DNA of 64,000 bases from Actinopolymorpha pittospori (GCF_014873875.1 NZ_JADBEM010000001.1:3038001-3102000); one strand, 5' to 3'; shown: positions 35,152 to 42,311, counted from the first letter of the stretch. Program-made: numbers and translations. Notes: generated by a model not told the origin, from the sequence alone.

Positions 35152-37611
35152 CTAGAGCACGTCGTCGAGCGACGGGCCGGCTATCTGTGATTGGTCGTCC
35201 TGATAGAGGGCCAGCTCGTCGTCAGGTGTTCGGCTTTCGTCGTCGATTTCTGGGGCGTCGTGGTCGGCGACGGCATCGGTCTGCCGAGCCCGCCGCACAC
35301 CCTCGAAGGCCATGCCTTGCGTGATCCGCCGCTTTATGAGTCCGCGCTCCTCCAGCGCCGCGAAGAACGCCCGCCGGGTCCAGCGCTCTTTGTTCGGAAG
35401 CGCCTCGTCGTCCGTCCACTCGCGGTAGGCGTCCCACAGGACCTTTCCTGTGACCTTCGAGCCCTCCTCGGCCACGAAGACGCCGGGGAAGAATCCCGAC
35501 AGCGCGTCGGAGGTCTGCCGGTATTCGGTCGTCGCCTGGCGGATAACCGGCGGGTCCTGGAGCCCTCCCGCATACCACTCGGCAGCCCCACGCACGGCCC
35601 AGGCGAAGATGCCCGCGGCCTCACCCCGGAGCGTGTCGCCGAGGCGGTGATCGCGCTCAGACGGGCGGAAGTAGCGCTCCCACGGGACGAGCTTCACCCG
35701 CCGCCAAAGCCCCTCGTCCTGGCCGCGGAACTGGGGCTTGAAGTTGGTCGCGAGGAGCAGGAGGAACGCAGGCCGGAACTCGAAGAACTCCTTCCGCATG
35801 AAGCGGGCCGAGATGAGGTCGCGCCCCGTGACGCGCTTTAGGACCGCCTCGGCCATTGGCCGGCCCTGCTCGCCTTCGGCAGCCATGACGAGCCGCGCGC
35901 CCTTGAGCGCCGCCAGGTCGTTAGGGATTCCGCCCGAGCCCCGGTCCTCGAAGGTCGAGAACGGCGTCGTGACGGTCAGCTCGCGGAAGACGTCCGTCAG
36001 CGTGTCTGTGAAGACCGACTTCCCGTTGGCGCCCGTGCCCCACAGCACCGCGAAGCACTGCTCCGAGGTGTCGCCCGTCACGCCGTAGCCGACGAGTCGG
36101 CGTATGTAGGCCGGAAGGTCGGCGTGGGACGGGAAGACCTCGCGGAGGAAGGATTCCCAGCGCGGGCAAGCCGCCTTCGGGTCGTAGTCCAGGTCGACGC
36201 GACGGGTGATGAGTAGCTCCGGGTCGTGAGACTGGAGCGAGCCCGTCCGGAGGTTGACGACGCCGTTTCGAGCCGCGAGCAAGTGCGAGTGCCGGTCGAA
36301 GGCGTCCAGGTCGGCCGCCACGTCCCGGAGCGCCTGTAGCTCGCGCACCGCGGCATCAATCCCCCTGGAGGATTGCGAGTGACGAGCCCACGCTGCCCAC
36401 GCCTTCGCCTCCTTGATCCGGTTGCCGTCCGCCCCTGCCTCGGCCATGAGATCGGCCGCGATCGCCGTCACGAGGTCGGCCGCCTCCTGGACGTAAGCCC
36501 GGGTCGTGTCGAGCTTGTCCGCCCGCCACACGCCGTCGCCCAGGAGGAAGAAGCCGGCCTCGGGGGAGTACCGGACGCCAGAGCCACGGGCCGCGATGTA
36601 GTCACGGACGAAGCGGGCGTTCCCGAGGTCCGTCAGCGGGTATGCCTTGGCGTCCCGCGAGCGGAGCGCCGCGTCGTAGGACGTGATCTCCTCCGCCGAC
36701 AGGACCGCCCGGACGGCCTCCTTCGCGAACCGAGCCGGGTCCCGCTCGCGCCAGGACGTGAGGTCGAGGCCCTCCGGGACGTCGAGGACCTTCGTCCGCA
36801 CGCCTCGCCCGACGAGCGACGTCGCGAGCGTCGACGAGAACGCCTTCCCGCTGGCGTCTCCATCGCCCGCCACGACCGCGGTACGGTCGCCGACCCACTC
36901 CGCTACCGTCTCGACGACGAGGGCGTTGGAGGCGAGCCCCGCGCCCCGAATCAGGATCGCGTCGTACCCGAGGGCGACCGCAGTAAGGCCGTCGCCAGGG
37001 CCCTCGGTGACGAGCACTTCGTCCCAGCCGGCCGAGCCCGGAAGGTAGCCGACCTTCGCCCACGAGGCCCCGTCTGGGTTCTCCGGGCCGATCCAACGGA
37101 CCTTGGCGTCGGCCGCCAGGGCGCGAGCCTGGAAGCCGCGGGGAACGCCGTCGCGGTCGCGGAACGGAACGACGAGGCGCGGACCGCCGCCGAGGTCGTC
37201 GGCGTAGCCGAGGCCGAGCCGGTCGAAGTCGTCCTCGCTCAGGCCGAACCGCTCGGCCGCGTAGTGGATTGCCCCCTCGGCGTGCGGGTGCTTCGTCGCG
37301 GTGGCGTACTTGTCGAGCTTCGCCGCCAGTGCCGCCGTGAGGGCCGGGCTCACCGGCAGGTCCCGCGACGTCGCCCGGACCTTGACCTCTCCGGGCTCGA
37401 CGTTGCCGAGATCCGCGAAGGTCATCCCGAGCGCCGCGAGGACGTCTTTCGTCTCGCACCGTGCCCGGCACTTCAGGAGGATCTTTCCCGCGTCCGAGAC
37501 AGCGAGTCGAAGGGACGGGTGACTGTCAGTGTGCGACGGGCATGGGACCACCCAGCCGTCGCCCTCCTCGACGACCTCGGCGAACCGGCCGAGCAGGTCT
37601 TCGAGAGTCAC
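35152..37611 (-). CDS. Primase-helicase (D5/P4-type)
   Basis: 819 residues. The N-terminal zinc finger (CPSHTDSHPSLRL then CRARC) and Toprim-like segment (VTEGPGDGLTAVAL and VVAGDGDASGKAF) mark the primase half. The C-terminal half is a D5-N plus superfamily III helicase with Walker A GTGANGKSVFTD and DLISARFMRKEFFEFRP. It primes and unwinds the phage DNA. GTG 37611 with AAAGGAGTCCC and the start TLEDLLGRFAEV was chosen over a longer frame. Preceded by the leader motif at 37642. Confidence 0.93.
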   Translation of the reverse strand: MTLEDLLGRFAEVVEEGDGWVVPCPSHTDSHPSLRLAVSDAGKILLKCRARCETKDVLAALGMTFADLGNVEPGEVKVRATSRDLPVSPALTAALAAKLDKYATATKHPHAEGAIHYAAERFGLSEDDFDRLGLGYADDLGGGPRLVVPFRDRDGVPRGFQARALAADAKVRWIGPENPDGASWAKVGYLPGSAGWDEVLVTEGPGDGLTAVALGYDAILIRGAGLASNALVVETVAEWVGDRTAVVAGDGDASGKAFSSTLATSLVGRGVRTKVLDVPEGLDLTSWRERDPARFAKEAVRAVLSAEEITSYDAALRSRDAKAYPLTDLGNARFVRDYIAARGSGVRYSPEAGFFLLGDGVWRADKLDTTRAYVQEAADLVTAIAADLMAEAGADGNRIKEAKAWAAWARHSQSSRGIDAAVRELQALRDVAADLDAFDRHSHLLAARNGVVNLRTGSLQSHDPELLITRRVDLDYDPKAACPRWESFLREVFPSHADLPAYIRRLVGYGVTGDTSEQCFAVLWGTGANGKSVFTDTLTDVFRELTVTTPFSTFEDRGSGGIPNDLAALKGARLVMAAEGEQGRPMAEAVLKRVTGRDLISARFMRKEFFEFRPAFLLLLATNFKPQFRGQDEGLWRRVKLVPWERYFRPSERDHRLGDTLRGEAAGIFAWAVRGAAEWYAGGLQDPPVIRQATTEYRQTSDALSGFFPGVFVAEEGSKVTGKVLWDAYREWTDDEALPNKERWTRRAFFAALEERGLIKRRITQGMAFEGVRRARQTDAVADHDAPEIDDESRTPDDELALYQDDQSQIAGPSLDDVL

Positions 37612-37641
37612 GGGGACTCCTTTCGTTGTGTGTGGTCTGAG

Positions 37642-37669
37642 AGAGGGCCAGCCGGCGCGGGGGTGTTCA
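37642..37669 (-). repeat. 28-nt leader motif, copy 2
   Basis: TGAACACCCCCGCG at the start, CTGGCCCTCT at the end, 30 bases before the primase-helicase start; its first three bases are the stop codon of the upstream gene. Confidence 0.8.
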
Positions 37670-38110
37670 GCTCGGAAAGTCCTCGGCGAGATCCGCCGCG
37701 GTCTCGGCCGCGTGCGCGGCGAATGCCTCCGGCGCATGGCGGGTCAGGAGGTACTCGGCGCGGCGAAGACGGATCAAAAGCCGCGCCCAGGTGGCGACGG
37801 TCATCACGGCGTAGCCGGCGCCGACGGGCCGGCGGGCGCGCTTGACGAACGCGACGCCGTACGCCTCACCTGCGTTCAAACGCTGCCTCTCGGCGCCGTC
37901 CAGGCCCTCGCGGATCGCGTCCTGCCAGGAGGCCCAGTCCTTCGCCTGGCCGATGAACGGTGAGAAGCCCTGGAGGTCGCCGACGTCGTTCCGGCCTTCC
38001 TGCCTCGGCTTGAAGGGCTTGAGCCCGTAGCGGAGCTGCCAGAAGGCCGCCAGCGCGCGGACGAGGGCGGTTTCCCATCGGGTGCCGCGCGCCTTCGCGG
38101 GGTTGCTCAC
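37667..38110 (-). CDS. Holliday-junction-resolvase-like nuclease
   Basis: 147 residues of the PD-(D/E)XK resolvase type common in actinophages: KARGTRWETALVRALAAF, then GDLQGFSPFIGQAKDWASWQ (metal-binding D and the E/QxK-like motif, here QAK), then AGYAVMTVATWARLLI. GTG 38110 overlaps the previous stop and has GGGAG upstream. Note that the usual E of ExK is Q in GQAK, so the active site may be altered. It would resolve recombination intermediates. Confidence 0.7.
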   Translation of the reverse strand: MSNPAKARGTRWETALVRALAAFWQLRYGLKPFKPRQEGRNDVGDLQGFSPFIGQAKDWASWQDAIREGLDGAERQRLNAGEAYGVAFVKRARRPVGAGYAVMTVATWARLLIRLRRAEYLLTRHAPEAFAAHAAETAADLAEDFPS

Positions 38111-38289
38111 AGCTCCCGCCGAACGGACGCGCCGCGGACGACCGCGAGGCCGAGAGCCACAGCCCACTTGGACATCTGGCGTTCGGAGGGCTCGCCGGTC
38201 ACGAGGAGGTCGGCGGTCGAGCCCTGGAGGTCCGCCGGGCCGTGGACGTAGCTCCGCGAGCCGTCCGGGCCGAGCGTGTAAACGTGCAT
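38107..38289 (-). CDS. Small protein of unknown function
   Basis: 60 residues: MHVYTLGPDGSRSYVHGPADLQG then a helix. The SKWAVALGLAVVRG segment is short and hydrophobic. ATG 38289 has an excellent GTAAGGAGA. Stop overlaps the start of the resolvase-like gene. One GTGTAAAC octamer lies at its fourth codon. No family recognised. Confidence 0.7.
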   Translation of the reverse strand: MHVYTLGPDGSRSYVHGPADLQGSTADLLVTGEPSERQMSKWAVALGLAVVRGASVRREL

Positions 38290-38369
38290 TGGTCTCCTTA
38301 CGAAGCCAGCGGCCCCGGGGCCGGCCGGACAGGTCCAGCTAGCCCCAGGGCCGGGAAGTGCGCGGATTA

Positions 38370-38378
38370 ACTCACGCA
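38370..38378 (-). promoter_or_regulatory. ACTCACGCA site, copy 6
   Basis: Six bases past the stop of the RDF-like gene; reads TGCGTGAGTTAATCC on the minus strand. Confidence 0.55.
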
Positions 38379-38383
38379 CTGGG

Positions 38384-39091
38384 TCAGAACGGAGGCGCCT
38401 CGCCGTTGTTCGCGGAGGACACGCGGCCGATCACCTCGATAACTGGCTTGGTGAACTTCCGCTTCGCACCCTCCCTCGTCTCGAACTCGACGACCTCCAG
38501 GCCGAGCCATGCGATGGCCGGCCCGTCGATCGCCGCGAGTGCATCCTCGACGGGGCCCAGGTCGCGGACGAGCGACCACGAGCCGGAGGTGAACTTGAAC
38601 TTTCCGAGCGCCGGGTCGTCGGCCAGGGTGAAGAAGAGGGTGACGTTCGGCTGGCAGCCGGTGCCCTTGGTCGCGGCGGCCTTTCGGTCGGCGTAGGTGG
38701 CTGGGCACTCGCACGCACGGCCCTCGGCGTCCTCGCCGTGCTGCTCGACCCCATCGCATCGCCGGATCGCGCCGGCACGGCCCCACAGGACCATCTCGGA
38801 GCGGAGCGCCTTCGGGCTGTCGATGATGACCTTGACGCGCTTGGCCTCGGTGAAGACTTCGAGACCGTCTTCGCCCGTCGCCTCCCACTCCTGGGGCGCG
38901 TCGCCTCCGAACATGGAGTGAACGGCGTCCGCGACGTCAGGGTCGCCGGTCGTGACTCGCCACTTCTCCAGGCTCATCGGCCGCTTGTTTACCTGGTAGC
39001 CCGAGCGGAACCGACCGACGAGATCGTCCGAGAACCTCTGGCGAGGCTTCGGGGCGCTTTCGGGGTCGGTCTCCCAGATACGAAGAGACAA
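38384..39091 (-). CDS. Gp3-like recombination directionality factor
   Basis: 235 residues matching, from family memory, the phiC31 gp3-like proteins: SLRIWETDPESAPKPRQRF, RFRSGYQVNKRPMSLEKWRV, GEDGLEVFTEAKRVKVIID, LRSEMVLWGRAGAIRRCDG and a cysteine pair (CECPATYADRKAA). In phiC31 and relatives gp3 binds the serine integrase and switches it to excision, and is encoded in the replication region as here. The start is taken as TTG 39091 after AAAGGATCACCC. Gene order relative to the integrase, 13 kb away, is consistent with the family. Confidence 0.8.
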   Translation of the reverse strand: MSLRIWETDPESAPKPRQRFSDDLVGRFRSGYQVNKRPMSLEKWRVTTGDPDVADAVHSMFGGDAPQEWEATGEDGLEVFTEAKRVKVIIDSPKALRSEMVLWGRAGAIRRCDGVEQHGEDAEGRACECPATYADRKAAATKGTGCQPNVTLFFTLADDPALGKFKFTSGSWSLVRDLGPVEDALAAIDGPAIAWLGLEVVEFETREGAKRKFTKPVIEVIGRVSSANNGEAPPF

Positions 39092-39193
39092 GGGTGATCC
39101 TTTCGAGACGCGCGGGCGCCCTGTTGAGCCGGGTCGTTTGAGCCGGGCGGCGTTCAAAGCCCGAGCCCCGCGAGATGTCAGGGACGCTTGGCT

Positions 39194-39221
39194 AGAGGGC
39201 CAGTAGCCCCGGGGGTGTTCA
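39194..39221 (-). repeat. 28-nt leader motif, copy 3
   Basis: TGAACACCCCCGGGGC to CTGGCCCTCT. The first bases are the stop of the LAGLIDADG gene; the RDF-like gene begins 102 bases downstream. Confidence 0.8.
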
Positions 39222-39605
39222 CTTCGAGGAGTGGAGAAGGCCCGGGGGACGAGTGAGGCGAGGACCGGGGATAGATCCGCGCGTCTCCTTACGCATCGCC
39301 GCGCGCCCGAGCACCTCGGCGATCTTCGCGGACCGCCGGGCGCCCATGTGGGGGAGGACCGCCGTCATGATCTCGACCGCCCGAGCGCCGGAGATCTCCG
39401 CGTGCCAGGTCGCCTGGAACGGTGCCGGCTTCAGGGTGAGGCGGATCGTGGAGCCGAAGAGGGTCGCGGCTCGGCCTACCACGTCGCGGTCGCACATCGC
39501 GACCCGGACGCGGGGGTACTTCCCGCGGTGAAGGTCGAAGGTGCCCTCGCCCTCCAGGAGGCCGGCGAGCCAGATTACGTCCTCACGGTCAGCTTCGGTG
39601 ATCAC
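39219..39605 (-). CDS. LAGLIDADG-type homing endonuclease-like protein
   Basis: 128 residues with one LAGLIDADG-type helix (WLAGLLEGEGTF) followed by the beta strands expected (RVRVAMCDRDVVGRAATLF) and a second helix. A single-motif protein would work as a homodimer. GTG 39605 overlaps the preceding stop. It is a free-standing gene in the replication operon, not in an intron. The acidic residue at the end of the motif (E in GEGT) is of the kind needed for metal binding. Confidence 0.8.
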   Translation of the reverse strand: MITEADREDVIWLAGLLEGEGTFDLHRGKYPRVRVAMCDRDVVGRAATLFGSTIRLTLKPAPFQATWHAEISGARAVEIMTAVLPHMGARRSAKIAEVLGRAAMRKETRGSIPGPRLTRPPGLLHSSK

Positions 39606-40426
39606 TTCGTGGCAGCCTTTCTCGGGGCGCGGGTACGGGGGCCGGAAGTGGCGCCCGAGGATGGGTTGGTGTTGATGGGGTTGCCGATGACGCCGCCCTT
39701 GATCTCGCGGTCCCAGTCGAAGACCTCGCGGAGGCTGAGGAAGTACTTGAAGACCGCCTCGTCGCAGCGGATCGGGAACAGGCCCCAGCCCTCCGGACGG
39801 ACGTGGAGGACGAAGCCGCCCTCGATGTCAGGCATGGGGACCTTGGAGCCGTCGGGCCGGATGATGTAGTCGGCGTGCCGGTAGGCCGAGAGCTGGAGCG
39901 CGACCTCTTCGTGAACGCCGGAGCGGGTAGTCTTCCAGTCGCCGATCACCAGCTCGCCGCCGATGCGGCCGAGGACGTCGAAAGAGCCGGCGTAGGAGTG
40001 CTTCTCGCTCCAGACGGTCTCTTCCATGAAGACGAACTCGGGCTCGAACTCGGCCAGGAAGGATTGGAAGTGGTCGGCATAGACCTTGATGTCGGGGTGC
40101 AGGCGCCGAGGAGCTTCGCCGCGGGCCATGCCCTCGAAGACGTCGTGCACCTCGGTGCCGACCTCCGCGGCCCGCGCGGTGTCGCGGTCAGGAGCGCGCT
40201 TCAGGAGGTCGACTGCCGCGGACTTGTCGCGCATGGAGATGCCGACCAGCTCGCCGAGGTTCTCGACGGCGTACTCGGCGACGGCCTTCGAGGCCCAGAA
40301 CTTCAGGAAGCCCTTCGGAAGCATGTTCACGACGGACGTCACGCCAGGGACCTTTACGGCCGTATCTGGGTGGACGTAGAGCCGAGAACCGCCCCGTGAG
40401 ATCGTGCTGATCTTGGGAGTAGTCAC
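39602..40426 (-). CDS. Cas4/RecB-like PD-(D/E)XK exonuclease
   Basis: 274 residues. The nuclease core reads FMEETVWSEKHSYAGSFDVLGRIGGELVIGDWKTT, with the D of SFD and the D-x-K of GDWKT as metal ligands, and QLSAYRHAD as the C-terminal helix. Phage members serve in DNA recombination or host DNA breakdown. GTG 40426 after GAGAGGGGCG was chosen over a longer frame to 40519. Preceded by the 28-nt leader motif. Confidence 0.85.
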   Translation of the reverse strand: MTTPKISTISRGGSRLYVHPDTAVKVPGVTSVVNMLPKGFLKFWASKAVAEYAVENLGELVGISMRDKSAAVDLLKRAPDRDTARAAEVGTEVHDVFEGMARGEAPRRLHPDIKVYADHFQSFLAEFEPEFVFMEETVWSEKHSYAGSFDVLGRIGGELVIGDWKTTRSGVHEEVALQLSAYRHADYIIRPDGSKVPMPDIEGGFVLHVRPEGWGLFPIRCDEAVFKYFLSLREVFDWDREIKGGVIGNPINTNPSSGATSGPRTRAPRKAATK

Positions 40427-40466
40427 GGACGCCCCTCTCAAGGGGTCGGGATGGGGACGTCCGTCT

Positions 40467-40494
40467 AGAGGGCCAGTGGCCCCGGGGATGTTCA
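40467..40494 (-). repeat. 28-nt leader motif, copy 4
   Basis: TGAACATCCCCGGGGCC to CTGGCCCTCT, 40 bases upstream of the nuclease start at 40426. Confidence 0.8.
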
Positions 40495-40540
40495 GAGATG
40501 AGCGGGAGCGCCTGGGCAAGGCCCGAGGGCATGTAAAAAT

Positions 40541-40620
40541 GCAGGAACTACCTACATTCTGTATTCCGCTTCAAGAGAGAGAGTCCTTGAGGAGGAATAG
40601 AGAATGTAGGTAGTTCCTGC
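40541..40620. repeat. 80-nt palindromic hairpin element (prophage copy)
   Basis: Two perfect 20-bp arms (GCAGGAACTACCTACATTCT and its complement at 40601-40620), then TATTCC/GGAATA, then TCAAG/CTTGA, with few mismatches and a loop of about ten bases. No T-run, so it is not a simple terminator. A copy with 58/69 identity lies at 23398 on the chromosome. Confidence 0.9.
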
Positions 40621-40633
40621 ACTTCCTACATGG

Positions 40634-41206
40634 TCAGAGCGTCCGGAGCTGCTCCGCACGCTCGGCGATCTTGCGCAGCAGGGTCCGCGCCGCTCGGCGG
40701 TCTGCCCCGCGCAGCTCGGCGACAGCCTCGTCCGAGACCCGCTCCAGGAGTGTGAACGCCACAGAGAAGGCGCGTATGACTTCCGGGTTCTCGCCGTCGC
40801 CCTTGAGGGTGGCAAGGAGGTTGCTCCGCTCCTCGTGAGCCGCGCGCACGCGCTCGCGGGGGCCAGGGCCGAGACCGAGGTCTTCCAGCTCCTCCGGCTT
40901 GAGACGCTCGCGCAGGATGTTGCCGATGTGGTACCGGCTTGCGGCCTGTAGGGGCGTGGCGTCCTCGGGCGGGATGCCCGCCTCGCCGTAGAGGTCGCGG
41001 ACGAGTCGCCGGTACGCCCAGGCACGGCCCGCCCAGTCCGGGGTGCCGTCCTTCGTGAGGAAGTGCTCGCGCAGGTTCACCAGAGTTTCGCTCAGGTCCC
41101 GCATGAGCATCGTGCGGCGCTCGCGGTCGCCCTCGCCCAGCGAACGGAGCCCGCGCAGGATACGCACCGCGTCGCTTTCGAGCGCTGCCCTGGTCTTCGT
41201 CGCCAC
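40634..41206 (-). CDS. Helical phage protein of unknown function
   Basis: 190 residues, almost entirely helical, arginine- and glutamate-rich (LGEGDRERRTMLMRDLSETLVNLREHF; ATPLQAASRYHIGNILRERL). The middle resembles a small DNA-binding or partner-binding helix bundle but has no recognised motif. GTG 41206. It is the first gene of the replication operon after the divergent region; its 5' end sits beside a CTTAC/GTAAG palindrome and its 3' end is 13 bases from the hairpin element. Confidence 0.7.
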   Translation of the reverse strand: MATKTRAALESDAVRILRGLRSLGEGDRERRTMLMRDLSETLVNLREHFLTKDGTPDWAGRAWAYRRLVRDLYGEAGIPPEDATPLQAASRYHIGNILRERLKPEELEDLGLGPGPRERVRAAHEERSNLLATLKGDGENPEVIRAFSVAFTLLERVSDEAVAELRGADRRAARTLLRKIAERAEQLRTL

Positions 41207-41216
41207 AGGCGCCGAT

Positions 41217-41234
41217 CTTACACCGCCGCGTAAG
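41217..41234. promoter_or_regulatory. Inverted repeat next to the replication-operon start
   Basis: CTTAC, eight bases, GTAAG, centred about 20 bases upstream of GTG 41206. Possible operator. Confidence 0.45.
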
Positions 41235-41376
41235 ACAACGCGCGCACCTTTGGGGTGAAACGCCGAAAGGCCCCGCTTCGTGCAGTTCCGAGGAGCGCCC
41301 GTAAGTCGAAGGCTCTCCTCTCGATAGGTAGTGCCTCCGTCACTCTCGGAACAGAGTCCGTGCCCGATGGCTTGTA

Positions 41377-41392
41377 GTTAGCACCGGCTAAT
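41377..41392. promoter_or_regulatory. Palindromic operator candidate, second copy
   Basis: GTTAGC-ACCG-GCTAAT, 24 bases before ATG 41416. Related to the palindrome at 26262 in front of a paralogous gene. Confidence 0.6.
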
Positions 41393-41415
41393 CAACTATC
41401 GAGGGGGCGGGGGAG

Positions 41416-41598
41416 ATGCGGAGAGAGATCATCGAGCGGGCGCGGAGGGTCGCCGAGCAGTGTGCGGGGGGCAGTGCAGGGTGGTCGGCGCTGAGCGAGG
41501 AGCAGCTGAGGTGTCTGGACATCGGCGTCCGTTGCGGCATCGCCGCGACTTTGGATGCGCTCGGCCTCAGCCTCAAGACGGACCCCGACCCTGCATAA
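41416..41598 (+). CDS. Small protein of the IGVxCGxAAxLD family, paralogue 3
   Basis: 60 residues: basic helix MRREIIERARRVAEQC, then LSEEQLRCLDIGVRCGIAA and TLDALGLSLKT. The most compact of the three family members. ATG 41416 has GGGGGAG upstream. It is rightward between two leftward operons, has its own operator-like palindrome, and ends at a terminator, so it is a self-contained cargo unit. Function unknown. Confidence 0.8.
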   Translation: MRREIIERARRVAEQCAGGSAGWSALSEEQLRCLDIGVRCGIAATLDALGLSLKTDPDPA

Positions 41599-41608
41599 CG
41601 CCAAAAAG

Positions 41609-41656
41609 ACCCCGCCCTGGGGCGCTCGGGGAGCAAGAGCGCCTCAGGACGGGGCC
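41609..41656. terminator. Bidirectional terminator after small paralogue 3
   Basis: A long imperfect stem (GACCCCG.../...CGGGGCC outside, GGCGCTC/GAGCGCC inside) with AAAAAG before it, between convergent genes. Confidence 0.8.
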
Positions 41657-41666
41657 TTCAGAGGGT

Positions 41667-42023
41667 TCAGATCTTCGTCGTCATCTTATAGCGGACGGTC
41701 TCGGCCGCCAGGAGGTTGAAGAACACCGCCGCCGCATGATCTTCCTCGCGGTCCTCCGCAAGCCACTGCATCAGGTGACGGTGTGCGCTCGACTTGTAAC
41801 GCGCGAGCTCCTCCGGGCCCTGGGCCTTCTCCCAGTTGCGGTCGGTGTACTTCACGGCGCCGCGGGCCATGTGCTCGGCGATCCGTGTAAGCAACTGAGC
41901 CGAGTACGGGACGCCCAGGGGCAGGAGGAGGTCGAATCGGGGCTTGCCCTCCTCCGTGTCCCGGACCATGCCGCTGTCGTACTCGGCGCGGGCGCCGCTG
42001 TCCTTTGTGACGAACTCCGCCAC
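41667..42023 (-). CDS. dATP/dGTP diphosphohydrolase-domain protein
   Basis: 118 residues matching the phage dATP/dGTP diphosphohydrolase family (formerly DUF5664): GMVRDTEEGKPRFDLLLPLG, LLTRIAEHMARGAVKYTDRNW, and SSAHRHLMQWLAEDREEDHAAAVFFNLL. The EExx(x)D/H-type helices bind metal and the nucleotide. Relatives adjust the deoxynucleotide pool in phages, including some that replace adenine by 2-aminoadenine, but no PurZ gene is visible here. GTG 42023 with GGAGGGGAGAG. Preceded by the 28-nt leader motif. Confidence 0.85.
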   Translation of the reverse strand: MAEFVTKDSGARAEYDSGMVRDTEEGKPRFDLLLPLGVPYSAQLLTRIAEHMARGAVKYTDRNWEKAQGPEELARYKSSAHRHLMQWLAEDREEDHAAAVFFNLLAAETVRYKMTTKI

Positions 42024-42063
42024 GGGATCTCTCCCCTCCGTCGGTTTAGGTGGACGACGGACT

Positions 42064-42091
42064 AGAGGGCCAACGGGCCGGGGGGTGTTCA
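42064..42091 (-). repeat. 28-nt leader motif, copy 5
   Basis: Begins TGAACACCCCCC, ends TTGGCCCTCT; 40 bases upstream of the start at 42023. Confidence 0.75.
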
Positions 42092-42263
42092 CACAGGATC
42101 GACACAGGATTGCCGGGTACGTTCTGATTACGAGCGGTTCCTTCGTAACGCCGGGACAAGGGCGTCCCGGCTGGATACTGCCGAGGCGCCGGTCGTCGCT
42201 TGCTCCTACGCCGGTCGGCGCCGCTAACGACAACGGGGGCGTAGGAGCCACCCAAAACGACAA
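42092..42263. promoter_or_regulatory. Structured non-coding gap between lysis and replication units
   Basis: No gene. Contains an 11-bp inverted repeat GCTCCTACGCC / GGCGTAGGAGC (42202-42212 and 42238-42248) and a smaller GGGAC/GTCCC hairpin near 42153. Probably the promoter or leader RNA of the leftward unit starting at 42023. Confidence 0.45.
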
Positions 42264-42300
42264 AAGGCCCCGACCCTCCACGCGGGAGGGTCGGGGCCTT
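42264..42300 (-). terminator. Terminator at the end of the structural operon
   Basis: AAGGCCCCGACCCTCC with perfect 16-bp complement, five-base loop, just beyond the holin stop. Confidence 0.9.
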
Positions 42301-42311
42301 CGGTGCCGGGG

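Noticed and set aside
23398..40620. CRISPR array or TIGR-type guide array for the paired hairpin elements
   Set aside because: Only two copies 17 kb apart, not regularly spaced, no cas genes nearby. The RecB-like nuclease at 39602 has Cas4-like motifs but is a common phage recombination gene.
41667..42023. Evidence for a 2-aminoadenine (Z) genome
   Set aside because: The diphosphohydrolase family alone is not enough. No PurZ is seen and the polymerase keeps its exonuclease motifs; most phages with this domain lack Z.
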